This document shows, one piece after another, positions 48,709-58,866 of a stretch of DNA of 64,000 bases; positions within the stretch are counted from its first letter, which is position 1, and every line of letters starts with the position of its first letter. The translations under genes were made by a program, and so were the position numbers. Where the stretch lies: the NCBI GenBank assembly GCA_021849075.1, contig JAJZTH010000009.1, positions 54,467-118,466 on the forward strand, read 5' to 3'. Under the pieces are notes generated by a model. The model saw nothing but the letters and a program-made list of their open reading frames with translations. It had not been told where the DNA came from and did no database searches. The stretch is from Pseudomonadota bacterium. Lineage in GTDB: Bacteria > Pseudomonadota > Alphaproteobacteria > Sphingomonadales > Sphingomonadaceae.

Positions 48709-48788
48709 GGCGACGGACGCTATCTGGCGTGCGTTAAGTTTTGGTAACAGGGCATTTGCGCGGACGGAAAAACTGCTAGGATGCGGGC

Positions 48789-51467
48789 ATGACAGGGGGC
48801 AGCAGCACAATCGTCGAATTTTGGCGAGACGAACCGGGCGCGACCGTGAACGAGTCGCAGGCGGATGATATTTTACTTTTGAAACAGGCTGTTCTGGAAA
48901 TCGACGATCAGGATGATCCGGCCAATGGCGCCGGCGAAACGATGGTGCGGCGCGTGCGCATCGGCCTGTCGCTGCTGGGCGTGGCGTGGACCGGCTTCGC
49001 CATCTGGGCGATGGTCGCATCGGGCGACCTGCTGGCCGGGCCTTCCGCCTGGGCCAGCGCGGTCGCCACGCTGACCGCGCCGCTCATTTTGCTGGCGCTC
49101 GCCTATCTGCTGCTGGTGCGCAACAGCCGCACCGAATCGCGCCGCTATCTCGACACCGCCCGCGCGCTGCGCACCGAAGCCGATCTGCTGGAACTGCGCC
49201 TTGGCCGCATCAGCGCCCAGCTGGAAAATGCGCGGCAGACGATGCAGGACAAGGCCGAGCTGCTCGACAGCTATGGCGCGGCCGCCAGCAGCAATATGGA
49301 GGCGTCCGCCGAACTGATCGCCGCGCGCGCCCAGTCCACCACCGAACGGGCCGAAATCGCGGAGCGCGCCGGCATGGCGCTGGTCCAGCGGATGGAAACG
49401 CTGATCGGCTCCATTCCCGAACTGGAGGAACGCGCCGGCCGCATGAGCGCGCGCATCATGGACGATGGCCATGCGCTGGCCGAACGGATCGACATGCTGG
49501 AGGCGCGTCTGCACGCGCTCACCGAACTGTCCGATGAAGCGCGCGCGCGCACCCTGGCCGCGACCAAGAGCCTGTCGAGCCAGTTGACCCAGCTGCAGGA
49601 AAGCACCCGCGCCGCCACGCAGGAAGTCACCGGCATGGCCGACATCGCGTCGGGCCGGATCGAGGCCACGGCGCAGGGCGCGCGACAGGCGATGGACCGC
49701 AGCCGACAGGATATGGAGGCCCATGCCGTCGCGCTGACGACCGCGATTGAAGCCGCCCAGGCCGGTGTCGCCAGCACCAGCGATCAGGTGCGCGCCACGC
49801 TGGCTGACGATCTCGATGCGATCGGCGGCGCGCTGCGTGGTCGGATCGACAGCCTCCTGCATGCGGTACGTGACAGCTTCGCCACCACCGATCAGGGTCT
49901 GTCCCGCCGCGCGGAAGCGCTCGAAACGCTGCTGGCCGGCGCGCAAAAGGGCATTGATGCAACCAGCCAGAGCGCCATTACGGCCCTGTCGCGCGACATG
50001 GAAGCGATCGACAGCGATCTGCGCCGCCGCCTGGAGGCGGCACTGGATCGGGCGCAGGAAAATCTTGCCATCACCAGCGGCGGCCTCGCCACCCAGGCCG
50101 ACGCGCTTGACGCGCTGATCGCCCGGTCGCGCGAAAGCCTGGACGCGATCGGCAGCGAAACGGTCGCCAGCCTCAGCGACATGATCGGCGACATTGAAAA
50201 TCGCCTGCATCAGCTCGACACCATGGTCGAGGGTCAGCGCAGTCTGATGTCCGGCCTGCATGCCGGCCTGAATGATACGATTGCCTCGACGGAAGGTCGC
50301 TTCGCCGCCCTGGAGGACAATGCGCTCGCCCGCAGTGAACGATTGACCGCAGCCCTTGCCCGCATGACGGAGGAAACGCAGCGGATCGACAGCGCGCTCA
50401 CGGCCGGCGGATTGACCGCCGAAAGACTGATCGGTGCCGCCGAGACGCTGATGGTCGCGCTCGACTCCAGCGTGCGCGAACTGGACGAAACCTATCCCGG
50501 CGCGCTGACCCGTTTCGATAACCGGATGGAGCAGAGCCGCGCCCTGCTGGGCAGCACGACGCCCGAAATGGAGCGGCTGGAGGCGATTTCCGAAGCGCTG
50601 GTCGGCCGGGCCGAAGAGGCCGAATCGCTGCTGCGCGGCCAAGGCAGCCGTCTGACCGAGTGGCTGGAAAGCACGCAGGGCGGCCTTACCGCCAATCGCG
50701 AACTCGTCGATCGGCTGCGCACGGCGCTGGACGCCGCCGATCAGGATGCCCGCCGCATTACCGAAGGCGCAGGGCCGCTGCTGGTCACTGCTCTATTGCG
50801 CGTCAAGGACACGGCCGATCAGGCGGCGGAACGCGCGCGACAGGCGCTGGGCCGCGCCATTCCAGAAGCAGCTCAGCAACTGGCGCAGGCCAGCGACGCC
50901 GCGCTGGAGGGCGTGATTGGCGAGAAGGTGACGGCGCAGATCGAACAGGTCGCCCGCGTCGCCGAAGAAGCGGTCAAGGCCGCCCATCAGGCGTCCGAGC
51001 GGCTGACCCGCCAATTGCTGACCATCGCCGACACCAGCGCCACGGTCGAACAGCGCATCGTCGAAGCGCAGCAGGCGTCGGAAGATCGTGATCGGGACCA
51101 TTTCGCCCGCCGTTCCGCTCTGTTGATCGACTCGCTCAACAGTACGGCGATCGATGTCGCGAAAATCCTGTCCAACGATGTGACCGATTCGGCATGGTCG
51201 GCCTATCTGAAAGGCGACCGGGGCGTGTTCACCCGCCGCGCGGTGAAATTGCTGGATGCCGGCGAGTCGCGGGAAATTGCGCTTCATTATGACAATGACG
51301 CCGACTTCCGCGATCATGTGAACCGCTATATCCATGATTTTGAAGCGATGTTGCGGATCATCCTGTCGGCGCGCGACGGCAATGCTCTGGGCGTCGCCAT
51401 TCTCTCGTCCGACATGGGCAAGCTCTATGTCGCGTTGGCCCAGGCGATTGAACGACTGCGGCAATGA
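48789..51467 (+). CDS. 892-aa membrane coiled-coil protein with internal repeats
   Basis: The first ~50 residues are cytoplasmic and acidic, then two hydrophobic helices (~55-75 and ~85-108) form a membrane hairpin. From ~115 to ~780 the protein is almost entirely coiled-coil. Three imperfect repeats of ~62 residues are at about 327-390, 391-452 and 452-500 (pattern ...LSRRAEALETLLAGAQKGID / ...LATQADALDALIARSRESLD). The C-terminal ~115 residues are a separate compact domain (ILSNDVTDSAWSAYLKGDRGVF; SSDMGKLYVALAQAIERL), similar in shape to the ends of large 'kinesin-like' coiled-coil proteins of Rhizobiales. The function is unknown; a scaffold or polarity role is a guess. Confidence 0.8.
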   Translation: MTGGSSTIVEFWRDEPGATVNESQADDILLLKQAVLEIDDQDDPANGAGETMVRRVRIGLSLLGVAWTGFAIWAMVASGDLLAGPSAWASAVATLTAPLILLALAYLLLVRNSRTESRRYLDTARALRTEADLLELRLGRISAQLENARQTMQDKAELLDSYGAAASSNMEASAELIAARAQSTTERAEIAERAGMALVQRMETLIGSIPELEERAGRMSARIMDDGHALAERIDMLEARLHALTELSDEARARTLAATKSLSSQLTQLQESTRAATQEVTGMADIASGRIEATAQGARQAMDRSRQDMEAHAVALTTAIEAAQAGVASTSDQVRATLADDLDAIGGALRGRIDSLLHAVRDSFATTDQGLSRRAEALETLLAGAQKGIDATSQSAITALSRDMEAIDSDLRRRLEAALDRAQENLAITSGGLATQADALDALIARSRESLDAIGSETVASLSDMIGDIENRLHQLDTMVEGQRSLMSGLHAGLNDTIASTEGRFAALEDNALARSERLTAALARMTEETQRIDSALTAGGLTAERLIGAAETLMVALDSSVRELDETYPGALTRFDNRMEQSRALLGSTTPEMERLEAISEALVGRAEEAESLLRGQGSRLTEWLESTQGGLTANRELVDRLRTALDAADQDARRITEGAGPLLVTALLRVKDTADQAAERARQALGRAIPEAAQQLAQASDAALEGVIGEKVTAQIEQVARVAEEAVKAAHQASERLTRQLLTIADTSATVEQRIVEAQQASEDRDRDHFARRSALLIDSLNSTAIDVAKILSNDVTDSAWSAYLKGDRGVFTRRAVKLLDAGESREIALHYDNDADFRDHVNRYIHDFEAMLRIILSARDGNALGVAILSSDMGKLYVALAQAIERLRQ

Positions 51468-51515
51468 GGCGCTGACGAGCCAATGATGCCGGGCCGGCGA
51501 CATGCCGGCAAACGC

Positions 51516-51544
51516 TTGACTAATCCCGATGTGTTTCCTATGCG
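51516..51544 (+). promoter_or_regulatory. lexA promoter
   Basis: The -35 box is TTGACT (51516-51521), followed by a 17-bp spacer and -10 box TATGCG (51539-51544). It lies 31 bp before the lexA start and directly abuts the SOS box. Confidence 0.75.
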
Positions 51545-51558
51545 TTCCTCATACGTTC
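51544..51558 (+). promoter_or_regulatory. SOS box (LexA operator)
   Basis: GTTC (51544-51547), 7 bp, GTTC (51555-51558) is the exact alphaproteobacterial LexA consensus. It overlaps the -10 edge and start region of lexA transcription, so LexA represses its own gene. Confidence 0.93.
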
Positions 51559-51575
51559 CACGGAGGACCGCAGCG

Positions 51576-52262
51576 ATGTTGACGCCCAAGCAGCAGGAAT
51601 TGCTGAGCTTCATTCAGACCCGACTGGAAGAGGGCGGCGTATCGCCCTCGTTCGAGGAAATGAAGGACGCGCTCGACCTGCGCTCCAAATCGGGCATTCA
51701 TCGCCTGATCAACGCGCTGGAGGAGCGCGGCTTCATCCGCCGCCTGCCCAACCGCGCCCGTGCGCTCGAAGTTCTCAAGCTGCCCGACGCCATGCACCGT
51801 GCGCCCGCGCCCGTCATCGCGCCCCAGCCCAAGGTCGTCTCGCCGGTTCAGCCGCCCATGCTGCCGACCGCCGCCAATGACGTGATCGAAATTCCGCTGC
51901 ATGGCCGCATCGCGGCCGGCGTGCCGATCGAGGCGATGGAGGGGCACGCCATGCTCTCCGTGCCCGCTGCCTTGCTGGGCGCGGGCGATCATTATGCGCT
52001 GGAAGTGTCGGGCGATTCGATGATGGAGGCCGGCATCCTCGACGGCGACTTCGCCCTCATTCAGCGCACCGAAACTGCGCGCGAAGGCCAGATCGTCGTC
52101 GCGCTGATCGACGAGGCGGAAGCCACGCTCAAATATTTCCGCCGCGAAGGCGCGAAGGTTCGGCTCGATCCGGCCAATGCCGCCTATGAACCGCAAATCT
52201 ATGATCCGCGTCAGGTACGCATTCAGGGCAAGCTGGCCGGGCTGCTGCGCCGCTATAATTAA
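51576..52262 (+). CDS. lexA: SOS repressor LexA
   Basis: A 228-aa repressor that cleaves itself when RecA is active. The N-terminal winged HTH includes [32 protein letters not shown]. The cleavage site Ala-Gly is in [11 protein letters not shown], the catalytic Ser in [11 protein letters not shown] and the Lys in [11 protein letters not shown]. The ATG at 51576 ([10 protein letters not shown]) is the family start; a longer frame upstream includes the promoter and is not coding. Its end overlaps the convergent comEC gene by 4 bp. Confidence 0.97.
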   Translation: MLTPKQQELLSFIQTRLEEGGVSPSFEEMKDALDLRSKSGIHRLINALEERGFIRRLPNRARALEVLKLPDAMHRAPAPVIAPQPKVVSPVQPPMLPTAANDVIEIPLHGRIAAGVPIEAMEGHAMLSVPAALLGAGDHYALEVSGDSMMEAGILDGDFALIQRTETAREGQIVVALIDEAEATLKYFRREGAKVRLDPANAAYEPQIYDPRQVRIQGKLAGLLRRYN

Positions 52263-54403
52263 GGTATGCGAGACGGGCGGCGCGCGATCCAGGGATGCGC
52301 GTCGCCTGGCCTGAAGACGGTGTGAACTTCGCCCTTTTCCAGAGTGATGGACAGGCCGCCGGTGCGTGACAGCAGCCGGCGGTCGATCTTCATCCAGCGC
52401 GGTCGGCACCAGCGGGGCAGCCCGCGGTCGCTGACCACGATGTCGGCCGCCGCGCAATCGCGCGCAAAGTCGCGCCGCGCGATCAGCACATCGCTGCGCG
52501 TAAATAGCAATCGCCAGTTGCGTCCTGCCCGGTCCTTCAAACGCACGGCGCACAGATCGGTTGAGCAGCGCGCTTCCGGCAAATCGGCGATCGCCGTCAA
52601 TTCCCCGTCATAACCGGCGCTTTCCGACAGGACATCGCGCACATACTCCCCCGCCCGGTCGCGCAATATGGCCATGCCCCTGTCCGTGCGCACCGCCACA
52701 TGCCGCCCGTCGCCAGTGATCAGCAAGTCGGGCGGTGGCGCAAGCAGCGTCAACGCCACGCCCGTCACCACCGGCGCCAGCCCCCACCATCGCACCCGCG
52801 TCCGCCACAGCAGGCACCACAGCAGCCCCGCCGCCGTGACGCTGAACACGCCCACACTCATTGTCGGCGCGAGCAGCGTCGCCATCGGGCTGGCTGCCAC
52901 GCCATGGGCAAGTCCCAGCAACAGGTTGAGCGCCTGCGCCGTCAGCCACCAGCAGGGCGCGCCCAGCCCAATGATATCCAGCAACAACGCCAACGCCTCC
53001 AGCGGCATGACGATGAAGGTCGTCAGCGGGATCGCGATCAGATTGGCGAATGCGCCCAGCAATCCCGCCTTGTGAAAATGGAACAGCGCAATCGGCATTA
53101 GCACCAGTTCGACCGCAACGCCGGTCGCCAGCATGACCGCCAGCATCCTCCCGCCCTTGCGAATCGCCCCTTCCTCGCGCGCCGCGGCAAAGGCGCGGAA
53201 ACGGGGATGCTCGGCCAGCGCCACCAGCGCCGTCACGGCGGCAAAGCTCATCTGAAAACTCGGCCCGGCGAGCGCTTCGGGCCACAACAGCAACACCACC
53301 AGCGCGCCCGTTGCCACCAGCCGCAGCGTTACCGCGTCCCGCCCCATCGCCAGACCTCCCAGCACCAGCAACGCCGCGACGCAGGACCGCACCGTCGGCA
53401 CCTCCGCCCCTGTCAGCAATGTGTAACCAATGCCGGCCAGCGCCCCGCCCGCCGCTGCAATCAGCATCAACGGCCAGTCGAGCGCCGCCCGCTGGCTGAG
53501 CGCCATCAGCCGCATCAGCAGGAAGATGACCGCCCCGATCAAGGCCGTGACATGCAACCCGCTGATCGACAGAAGATGCGCCAGCCCGCTGCGCCGCATC
53601 GCCTCCGCATCATTTTCCGGGATCGCCCCCTGATCGCCGGTCGCCAGCGCCGCCGCAATACCTTCGGCCGGCCCATCGAACCGTTCCATGATATGGCTGA
53701 ACAATCGCGCCCGCAGCGATGGCCCGGCGGTGGACGGTCGAAGCATATCGATCGGTTTCAGCGCCTTGCCGGTCGCGCCGATCCCCTGAAAATAGGCGCG
53801 CGCAGCAAAATCATAACCGCCCGGCACGCTTGGCGGCGCCGGCGGCATCAGCCGCACCCGAAACCGGATGCGCGCCCCCTCCCCCAATCCCGCAGGCAGA
53901 TCGGCATCGGCGATGTTCACCCGAACCACGCCAGGCAGAGCCAGCGCCTCGACCGGCCGCAACATCACACGCACCATCTTCTGCGCCGGCACTGGCCGCA
54001 CGCCAATGACGTCGCCCGTCAATTGAATGAAGGTCGCTCGCGCCAGCGGCGGCTGCCCCAGCAGCGCGGCCTTCCCCCACACCAGCAGACAGCCCAAGCA
54101 AAGCAATATTGCGCCCGTGACAATCATGTGTCGCACCCGCCCACCGACAGGCAGCATCGCCCCGGCACAGGCCAAGCCAAGCGCCACGCAGCAAAAGGCC
54201 AGCCAGGCCATGGCATGCGGCAGCAAGAACCATCCGGAGATCCCGCCGCCCAGCGCAACCGGCGCCCACAGCCAGATCTGTTCCCGCTCGCATTCCAGCC
54301 AGCTTTCAACCGCTTCCATCCCCGTCTGGAACAACAGCGCCCCCCTTGCACCAAGGGAGGTTTGTCGTGGCTCAAAAGCCGTGCTAGGGGGCGGCGCATC
54401 CAT
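52259..54403 (-). CDS. comEC: ComEC/Rec2-type DNA uptake channel protein
   Basis: A 714-aa inner-membrane protein. It has an N-terminal ComEC DUF4131 domain, the Competence core with several transmembrane helices ([21 protein letters not shown], the hallmark, and [22 protein letters not shown]) and a C-terminal lactamase-like domain that lacks the metal-binding HxHxD. It would carry single-stranded DNA into the cytoplasm; whether this strain is competent is unknown. It converges with lexA and is divergent from gltX. Confidence 0.93.
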   Translation of the reverse strand: MDAPPPSTAFEPRQTSLGARGALLFQTGMEAVESWLECEREQIWLWAPVALGGGISGWFLLPHAMAWLAFCCVALGLACAGAMLPVGGRVRHMIVTGAILLCLGCLLVWGKAALLGQPPLARATFIQLTGDVIGVRPVPAQKMVRVMLRPVEALALPGVVRVNIADADLPAGLGEGARIRFRVRLMPPAPPSVPGGYDFAARAYFQGIGATGKALKPIDMLRPSTAGPSLRARLFSHIMERFDGPAEGIAAALATGDQGAIPENDAEAMRRSGLAHLLSISGLHVTALIGAVIFLLMRLMALSQRAALDWPLMLIAAAGGALAGIGYTLLTGAEVPTVRSCVAALLVLGGLAMGRDAVTLRLVATGALVVLLLWPEALAGPSFQMSFAAVTALVALAEHPRFRAFAAAREEGAIRKGGRMLAVMLATGVAVELVLMPIALFHFHKAGLLGAFANLIAIPLTTFIVMPLEALALLLDIIGLGAPCWWLTAQALNLLLGLAHGVAASPMATLLAPTMSVGVFSVTAAGLLWCLLWRTRVRWWGLAPVVTGVALTLLAPPPDLLITGDGRHVAVRTDRGMAILRDRAGEYVRDVLSESAGYDGELTAIADLPEARCSTDLCAVRLKDRAGRNWRLLFTRSDVLIARRDFARDCAAADIVVSDRGLPRWCRPRWMKIDRRLLSRTGGLSITLEKGEVHTVFRPGDAHPWIARRPSRIP

Positions 54404-54419
54404 GGGTCAGCAAAGGCGA

Positions 54420-55874
54420 ATGTCAGAGAATATGACGGCAAGTGCAACGGGAATGAACAAGCAGGTGGTGACCCGTTTCGCCCCGTCCCCCACGGGGTTC
54501 CTCCACATTGGCGGCGCCCGCACGGCGCTCTTCAACTGGCTTTATGCCCGCCACCATGGCGGCAAGTTCCTGCTTCGCGTCGAGGATACCGATCGCGCCC
54601 GCTCCACTGAGGAAGCCGTGGCGGCTATCTTCGACGGCCTGGAATGGCTGGGTCTGGGCGGCGACGAGCCGGCGGTGTTCCAGTTCGAACGCACTCCGCG
54701 CCACGCCGAAGTCGCCAACCAGCTTCTGGAAGCCGGTCACGCCTATCGCTGCTATGCGACGCCCGAAGAACTGGCCGAACTGCGTGAGCAGCAGCGCGCC
54801 GCCAAGCAGCCGATGCGCTATGACGGCCGCTGGCGCGACCGTTCACCCGAAGAAGCGCCCGAAGGCGCCCCCTTCGTCATCCGCATCAAGGCGCCGCGCG
54901 ACGGCGAAACCGTGATCGAGGATGCGGTGCAAGGCCGCGTGGTCGTGCAGAATGCCGAACTGGACGACATGATCCTGCTCCGGTCCGATGGCACGCCTAC
55001 CTATATGCTGGCGGTTGTGGTCGACGATCATGACATGGGCGTCACCCATGTCATCCGTGGCGACGATCATCTCAACAACGCCTTCCGTCAGCTTAGCATC
55101 ATTAAAGCGATGGGCTGGGAAGAACCGACCTACGCCCATATCCCGCTGATCCACGGATCGGATGGCGCGAAATTGTCCAAGCGCCATGGCGCGCTGGGCG
55201 TCGACGCCTATCGTGACGAGATGGGGATGCTGCCCGAAGCGGTGCTGAACTATCTGCTGCGTCTGGGCTGGGGCCATGGCGATGAGGAGTTCATCCCGCT
55301 GGCGCGCGCGATCGAACTGTTCGACATCAGCGGCGTGGGGCGCTCCCCGTCCCGTTTCGATATCAAGAAGCTGGAAAATCTGAACGGCCATTATCTGCGT
55401 GAAGCCGACGACTCGCGACTGGCCGAACTGGTCGCGCCGCGTATCGCGCAGCGGCTTGGAAAAGTTTTTCCTGAAAACGGACTTGGCATTTTGACCCAGG
55501 CGATGGCGTCGCTGAAGCCGCGCGCCAAAACCCTTAACGAAATTGCCGAGGGCGCCGAATTTTTGTTCAAAAATTGCCCGCTCGATTTTGACGAGAAGGC
55601 ATCCGCTCTGCTAGACGACTCCGCGCGCGCGCTGCTGATCAAGACAGCCGACGTTCTCCAGCCCGTTCAGTCCTGGACGGTAGAAGCGATCGAAGACGTT
55701 ATACGCCGCGTGGCAGAGGATGCGGGCCTGGGCCTTGGCAAGGTGGCGCAACCGCTGCGTGCGGCGCTCACCGGCCGAACGACCTCGCCGGGCATTTTTG
55801 ACGTCCTCTTCCTGCTTGGGAAAGAGGCGAGCTTGGAACGACTGACCGCTGCAGGGCACGCAACGGCCGGTTGA
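54420..55874 (+). CDS. gltX: Glutamate-tRNA ligase
   Basis: A 484-aa class I synthetase. The HIGH motif is in [21 protein letters not shown], and KMSKS appears as [12 protein letters not shown]. The tRNA-binding C-terminal domain is full length. Starts at 54420, 54432 and 54453 are in frame; the 54420 ATG has AAAGG close upstream. Alphaproteobacteria often carry two GltX enzymes, one of which can also charge tRNA-Gln; this cannot be decided here. gltA follows 20 bp later. Confidence 0.96.
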   Translation: MSENMTASATGMNKQVVTRFAPSPTGFLHIGGARTALFNWLYARHHGGKFLLRVEDTDRARSTEEAVAAIFDGLEWLGLGGDEPAVFQFERTPRHAEVANQLLEAGHAYRCYATPEELAELREQQRAAKQPMRYDGRWRDRSPEEAPEGAPFVIRIKAPRDGETVIEDAVQGRVVVQNAELDDMILLRSDGTPTYMLAVVVDDHDMGVTHVIRGDDHLNNAFRQLSIIKAMGWEEPTYAHIPLIHGSDGAKLSKRHGALGVDAYRDEMGMLPEAVLNYLLRLGWGHGDEEFIPLARAIELFDISGVGRSPSRFDIKKLENLNGHYLREADDSRLAELVAPRIAQRLGKVFPENGLGILTQAMASLKPRAKTLNEIAEGAEFLFKNCPLDFDEKASALLDDSARALLIKTADVLQPVQSWTVEAIEDVIRRVAEDAGLGLGKVAQPLRAALTGRTTSPGIFDVLFLLGKEASLERLTAAGHATAG

Positions 55875-55894
55875 TGGCATACAAGGAGAAAAAC

Positions 55895-57181
55895 ATGTCG
55901 GATAACAAAGCCAGTTTGACCGTTGGGGGAGAGGCGAAAGACTACGCCATCATGGATGGTTCGGTCGGTCCCCAGGTCATCGACGTTCGAAAGCTCTACG
56001 CCAACACCGGCATGTTCACCTACGATCCGGGTTTCACCTCGACCGCCAGTTGTGAATCGGGCCTCACCTATATCGACGGCGACGCCGGCGTACTGCTGCA
56101 TCGCGGCTATCCGATCGGCCAGTTGGCCGAACAGTCCAGCTTCATGGAAGTCTGCTACCTGCTGCTGAACGGCGAACTGCCTTCGAAGAGCGAACTGGCG
56201 GACTTCACCAACACCATTACCCGCCACACGATGATCCACGAACAGCTGACGGCGTTCTTCCGCGGCTTCCGTCGTGACGCGCACCCGATGGCGATCATGG
56301 TCGGCGTGGTCGGCGCTCTGTCGGCCTTCTATCACGATTCGACCGACATCAACGATCCCGAACAGCGCCGCATCGCCAGCCATCGCCTGATCGCCAAGAT
56401 GCCGACGATTGCCGCGATGGCGCATAAATATTCGGTGGGTCAGCCCTTCGTCTATCCGCGCAACGACCTGTCCTACACCGCCAACTTCCTGCGCATGACT
56501 TTCTCGGTTCCCGCGGAAGACTATATCCCCGATCCGGTGATCGTGGACGCGATGGACAAGATTTTCATCCTGCATGCCGATCATGAACAGAATGCGTCGA
56601 CCTCGACCGTGCGTCTTGCCGGTTCGTCGGGCGCCAATCCGTTCGCCTGCATCGCGGCCGGCATCGCCTGCCTGTGGGGTCCCGCGCATGGCGGCGCAAA
56701 CGAAGCCGCGCTCAACATGCTGCGCGAAATCGGCACCGTCGATCGCATTCCTGAATATATCGCCCGCGCCAAGAACAAGGACGATCCGTTCCGCCTGATG
56801 GGCTTTGGCCATCGCGTCTACAAAAATTACGATCCGCGCGCGACCGTGATGCAGAAGACCGCGAAGGATGTTCTGGAAAAGCTGGGCGTCAACGACCCCA
56901 TCTTCGACGTTGCCAAGGAACTGGAGCAGATCGCGCTCAACGATCCGTACTTCGTCGAAAAGAAGCTCTATCCCAATGTGGACTTCTATTCGGGCGTGAT
57001 CCTGTCGGCCATCGGCTTCCCGACCGAAATGTTCACCGTGCTCTTCGCTCTGGCCCGCACCGTCGGCTGGGTGGCGCAGTGGAACGAAATGATTTCGGAC
57101 CCAGCGCAGAAGATCGGCCGTCCGCGCCAGCTCTACACCGGCCCGACCGAGCGCGACTATGTTCCGGTTGACGCGCGCTAA
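55895..57181 (+). CDS. gltA: Citrate synthase
   Basis: A 428-aa type II (hexameric) citrate synthase that starts the TCA cycle. Catalytic residues are visible as His in [10 protein letters not shown], His in [14 protein letters not shown] and Asp in PNVDFYSGV. The ribosome site AAGGAGA is 6 nt before the ATG. It follows gltX closely and is ended by a strong terminator. It acts with sdhE, glcB and maeB in this window. Confidence 0.98.
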   Translation: MSDNKASLTVGGEAKDYAIMDGSVGPQVIDVRKLYANTGMFTYDPGFTSTASCESGLTYIDGDAGVLLHRGYPIGQLAEQSSFMEVCYLLLNGELPSKSELADFTNTITRHTMIHEQLTAFFRGFRRDAHPMAIMVGVVGALSAFYHDSTDINDPEQRRIASHRLIAKMPTIAAMAHKYSVGQPFVYPRNDLSYTANFLRMTFSVPAEDYIPDPVIVDAMDKIFILHADHEQNASTSTVRLAGSSGANPFACIAAGIACLWGPAHGGANEAALNMLREIGTVDRIPEYIARAKNKDDPFRLMGFGHRVYKNYDPRATVMQKTAKDVLEKLGVNDPIFDVAKELEQIALNDPYFVEKKLYPNVDFYSGVILSAIGFPTEMFTVLFALARTVGWVAQWNEMISDPAQKIGRPRQLYTGPTERDYVPVDAR

Positions 57182-57208
57182 GCGACGGCACCACGGATAA
57201 GGAAGAAG

Positions 57209-57237
57209 CGGCGCCCCTGACCGGGCGCCGTTTTTTT
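57209..57237 (+). terminator. Rho-independent terminator of gltA
   Basis: A perfect 8-bp GC stem (57209-57216 with 57223-57230) is followed by seven T's (57231-57237). Confidence 0.95.
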
Positions 57238-57324
57238 GTGTCCCTGCGCGGCCTAACCGACCGCTTTGATCCATCCCGATTTTTTTGGGATTGCCTCCGC
57301 CGCCCGGCATGACAGGATCGCCAC

Positions 57325-58158
57325 ATGCAGGATGACATGACCGACCTGTCGGCCCTCAACACGGCCGAACGCGAAATATTACGCCTTCTGGCACAGGGGC
57401 ACACCGCAAAGAGCGTGGCGGACCTGACCGGCCGGTCAGTCGGATCAGTCAATGAACGGCTGCGCGACGCCCGGCGCAAGACCGGCGTCAGCAGCAGCCG
57501 CGCCCTATCCCGCGCCCTTTCCGCCCAAGAAAATCGGGACGATTTAATCGGGGTCGACCCGGTCGAACCGGTCGCGCCAGAACTGCCCGAAGCGGGCGGA
57601 CCATCCCGGTCCGCGCTGTTTCGAGGAGTTGCCATGACCATCGTCGCCGCCATCGCCCTGACCGCAGGCGCCTATCTGCTCCAAAGTGCGCCTTCCGTGC
57701 CGAGAGCGCCGATTGAGGAACAGTTTGTTAGCCCGGCAAAGGACGATCCTCTGCTCGCCGGCTCTCTCTTTGGCCCCACTCCATCGGAACGCTATGTCAT
57801 CGTGCGCGCGGAAAAGCGCGACGGGCCATGGGCGGACAAAACGGAAAAGGCGCTAATAGCCCGCTACGCCGTTCTGCTAAGCAAATATGGCGTGCATCAA
57901 CCTGTTCGCGCACTTTGCGGCGATGCGAGTTGCGAAATCGCGATGAAGCTTAATTTGTCATCGGATCAGGTGAGGAAACTGATGAATGAACTGCAGAATA
58001 AGGAGCTGGCGGACTCGCTGGCCAAAATCGGACTGACGGGCGCGACAGCCAGTTTCGGCGGACCGGACAAGAGCTTTGTCCATTCCTCCTACTGGTTGCG
58101 CAAATCCGCAGTTAGCGCCGCTCCAGCATCGGCAGGTCAGGCCCCGGGATCGCCGTGA
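57325..58158 (+). CDS. Membrane-anchored LuxR-type regulator with periplasmic C-terminal domain
   Basis: A 277-aa protein. A LuxR/GerE helix-turn-helix lies at residues ~8-66 (LNTAEREILRLLAQGHTAKSVADLTGRSVGSVNERLRDARRKTG). A single transmembrane helix (~102-120, FRGVAMTIVAAIALTAGAYLL) separates it from a ~150-residue periplasmic part with one Cys pair (LCGDASCE). The design is DNA-binding inside, possible sensor outside, with no receiver domain. Target genes are unknown. Its 3' end overlaps a convergent small gene. Confidence 0.85.
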   Translation: MQDDMTDLSALNTAEREILRLLAQGHTAKSVADLTGRSVGSVNERLRDARRKTGVSSSRALSRALSAQENRDDLIGVDPVEPVAPELPEAGGPSRSALFRGVAMTIVAAIALTAGAYLLQSAPSVPRAPIEEQFVSPAKDDPLLAGSLFGPTPSERYVIVRAEKRDGPWADKTEKALIARYAVLLSKYGVHQPVRALCGDASCEIAMKLNLSSDQVRKLMNELQNKELADSLAKIGLTGATASFGGPDKSFVHSSYWLRKSAVSAAPASAGQAPGSP

Positions 58159-58315
58159 TCGCTACATTGGCGAACATCACCAGTCCCGCCAGGATCATCA
58201 GCAAGCCCCGCTTGCGGTCGCCCTTCTTCGCGATCGTGTAAACGCCGCCCCCGGTGAGCAGCGCGCCCGCCAGCATCAAAATGGATAAAATCGTTCCAAC
58301 CATACCGCTTGGCAT
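58112..58315 (-). CDS. Small membrane protein of unknown function (67 aa)
   Basis: The product has two predicted transmembrane helices (ILSILMLAGALLTGGGVYTIA and GLLMILAGLVMFANVAITAI) joined by a basic loop KKGDRKR, so the N- and C-terminus probably face the periplasm. GGAG lies 9 nt before the ATG at 58315. It overlaps the end of the regulator gene by 47 bp on the other strand. Confidence 0.65.
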   Translation of the reverse strand: MPSGMVGTILSILMLAGALLTGGGVYTIAKKGDRKRGLLMILAGLVMFANVAITAIPGPDLPMLERR

Positions 58316-58405
58316 AGAGCGCGCGCTCCATGGTGGCAATTGCGCGCCGCTCCCACTATGAGGCGCGCAGAAACGAATCACCCCATGGACGCAGGGGCCG
58401 CACCT

Positions 58406-58843
58406 ATGAAAATCGCCATCGCTTCCGATCATGCCGCCGTCGACCTGAAGGCGGAACTTGTCCAATGGCTGCGCGACGAAGGGCATGAGGTCAACGACCT
58501 TGGCCCGGCGACCGCCGACCGGGTCGATTATCCCGATTATGGTTACAAGCTTGCGACGGCGGTCGCCTCGGGCGCTGCCGAACGCGGCATTGCGCTGTGC
58601 GGATCCGGCATTGGCATCTCGATCGCGGTCAATCGCAACCCGGCCTGTCGCTGCGCGCTGGTGGGCGAACCGCTGTCGGCTGCGCTGTCGCGCGAACATA
58701 ATGACGCCAATGTCCTGGCCATGGGCGCGCGCCTGACCGGCGTGGACATGGCCAAGGCGTGCGTGACCGCTTTTCTCTCCACCGAATTCGGCGGCGGCCG
58801 CCATGCCGGCCGCGTCGAAAAACTCTCCCAACCCGCAATCTGA
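58406..58843 (+). CDS. rpiB: Ribose-5-phosphate isomerase B
   Basis: A 145-aa sugar-phosphate isomerase. It shows [17 protein letters not shown], the anion-hole [13 protein letters not shown] and [18 protein letters not shown], all diagnostic of RpiB/LacAB. It interconverts ribose-5-P and ribulose-5-P. The ATG at 58406 gives the family start. glyA follows by 23 bp. Confidence 0.95.
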   Translation: MKIAIASDHAAVDLKAELVQWLRDEGHEVNDLGPATADRVDYPDYGYKLATAVASGAAERGIALCGSGIGISIAVNRNPACRCALVGEPLSAALSREHNDANVLAMGARLTGVDMAKACVTAFLSTEFGGGRHAGRVEKLSQPAI

Positions 58844-58866
58844 CCCGCGCTCTGAAAGGAACCCAG

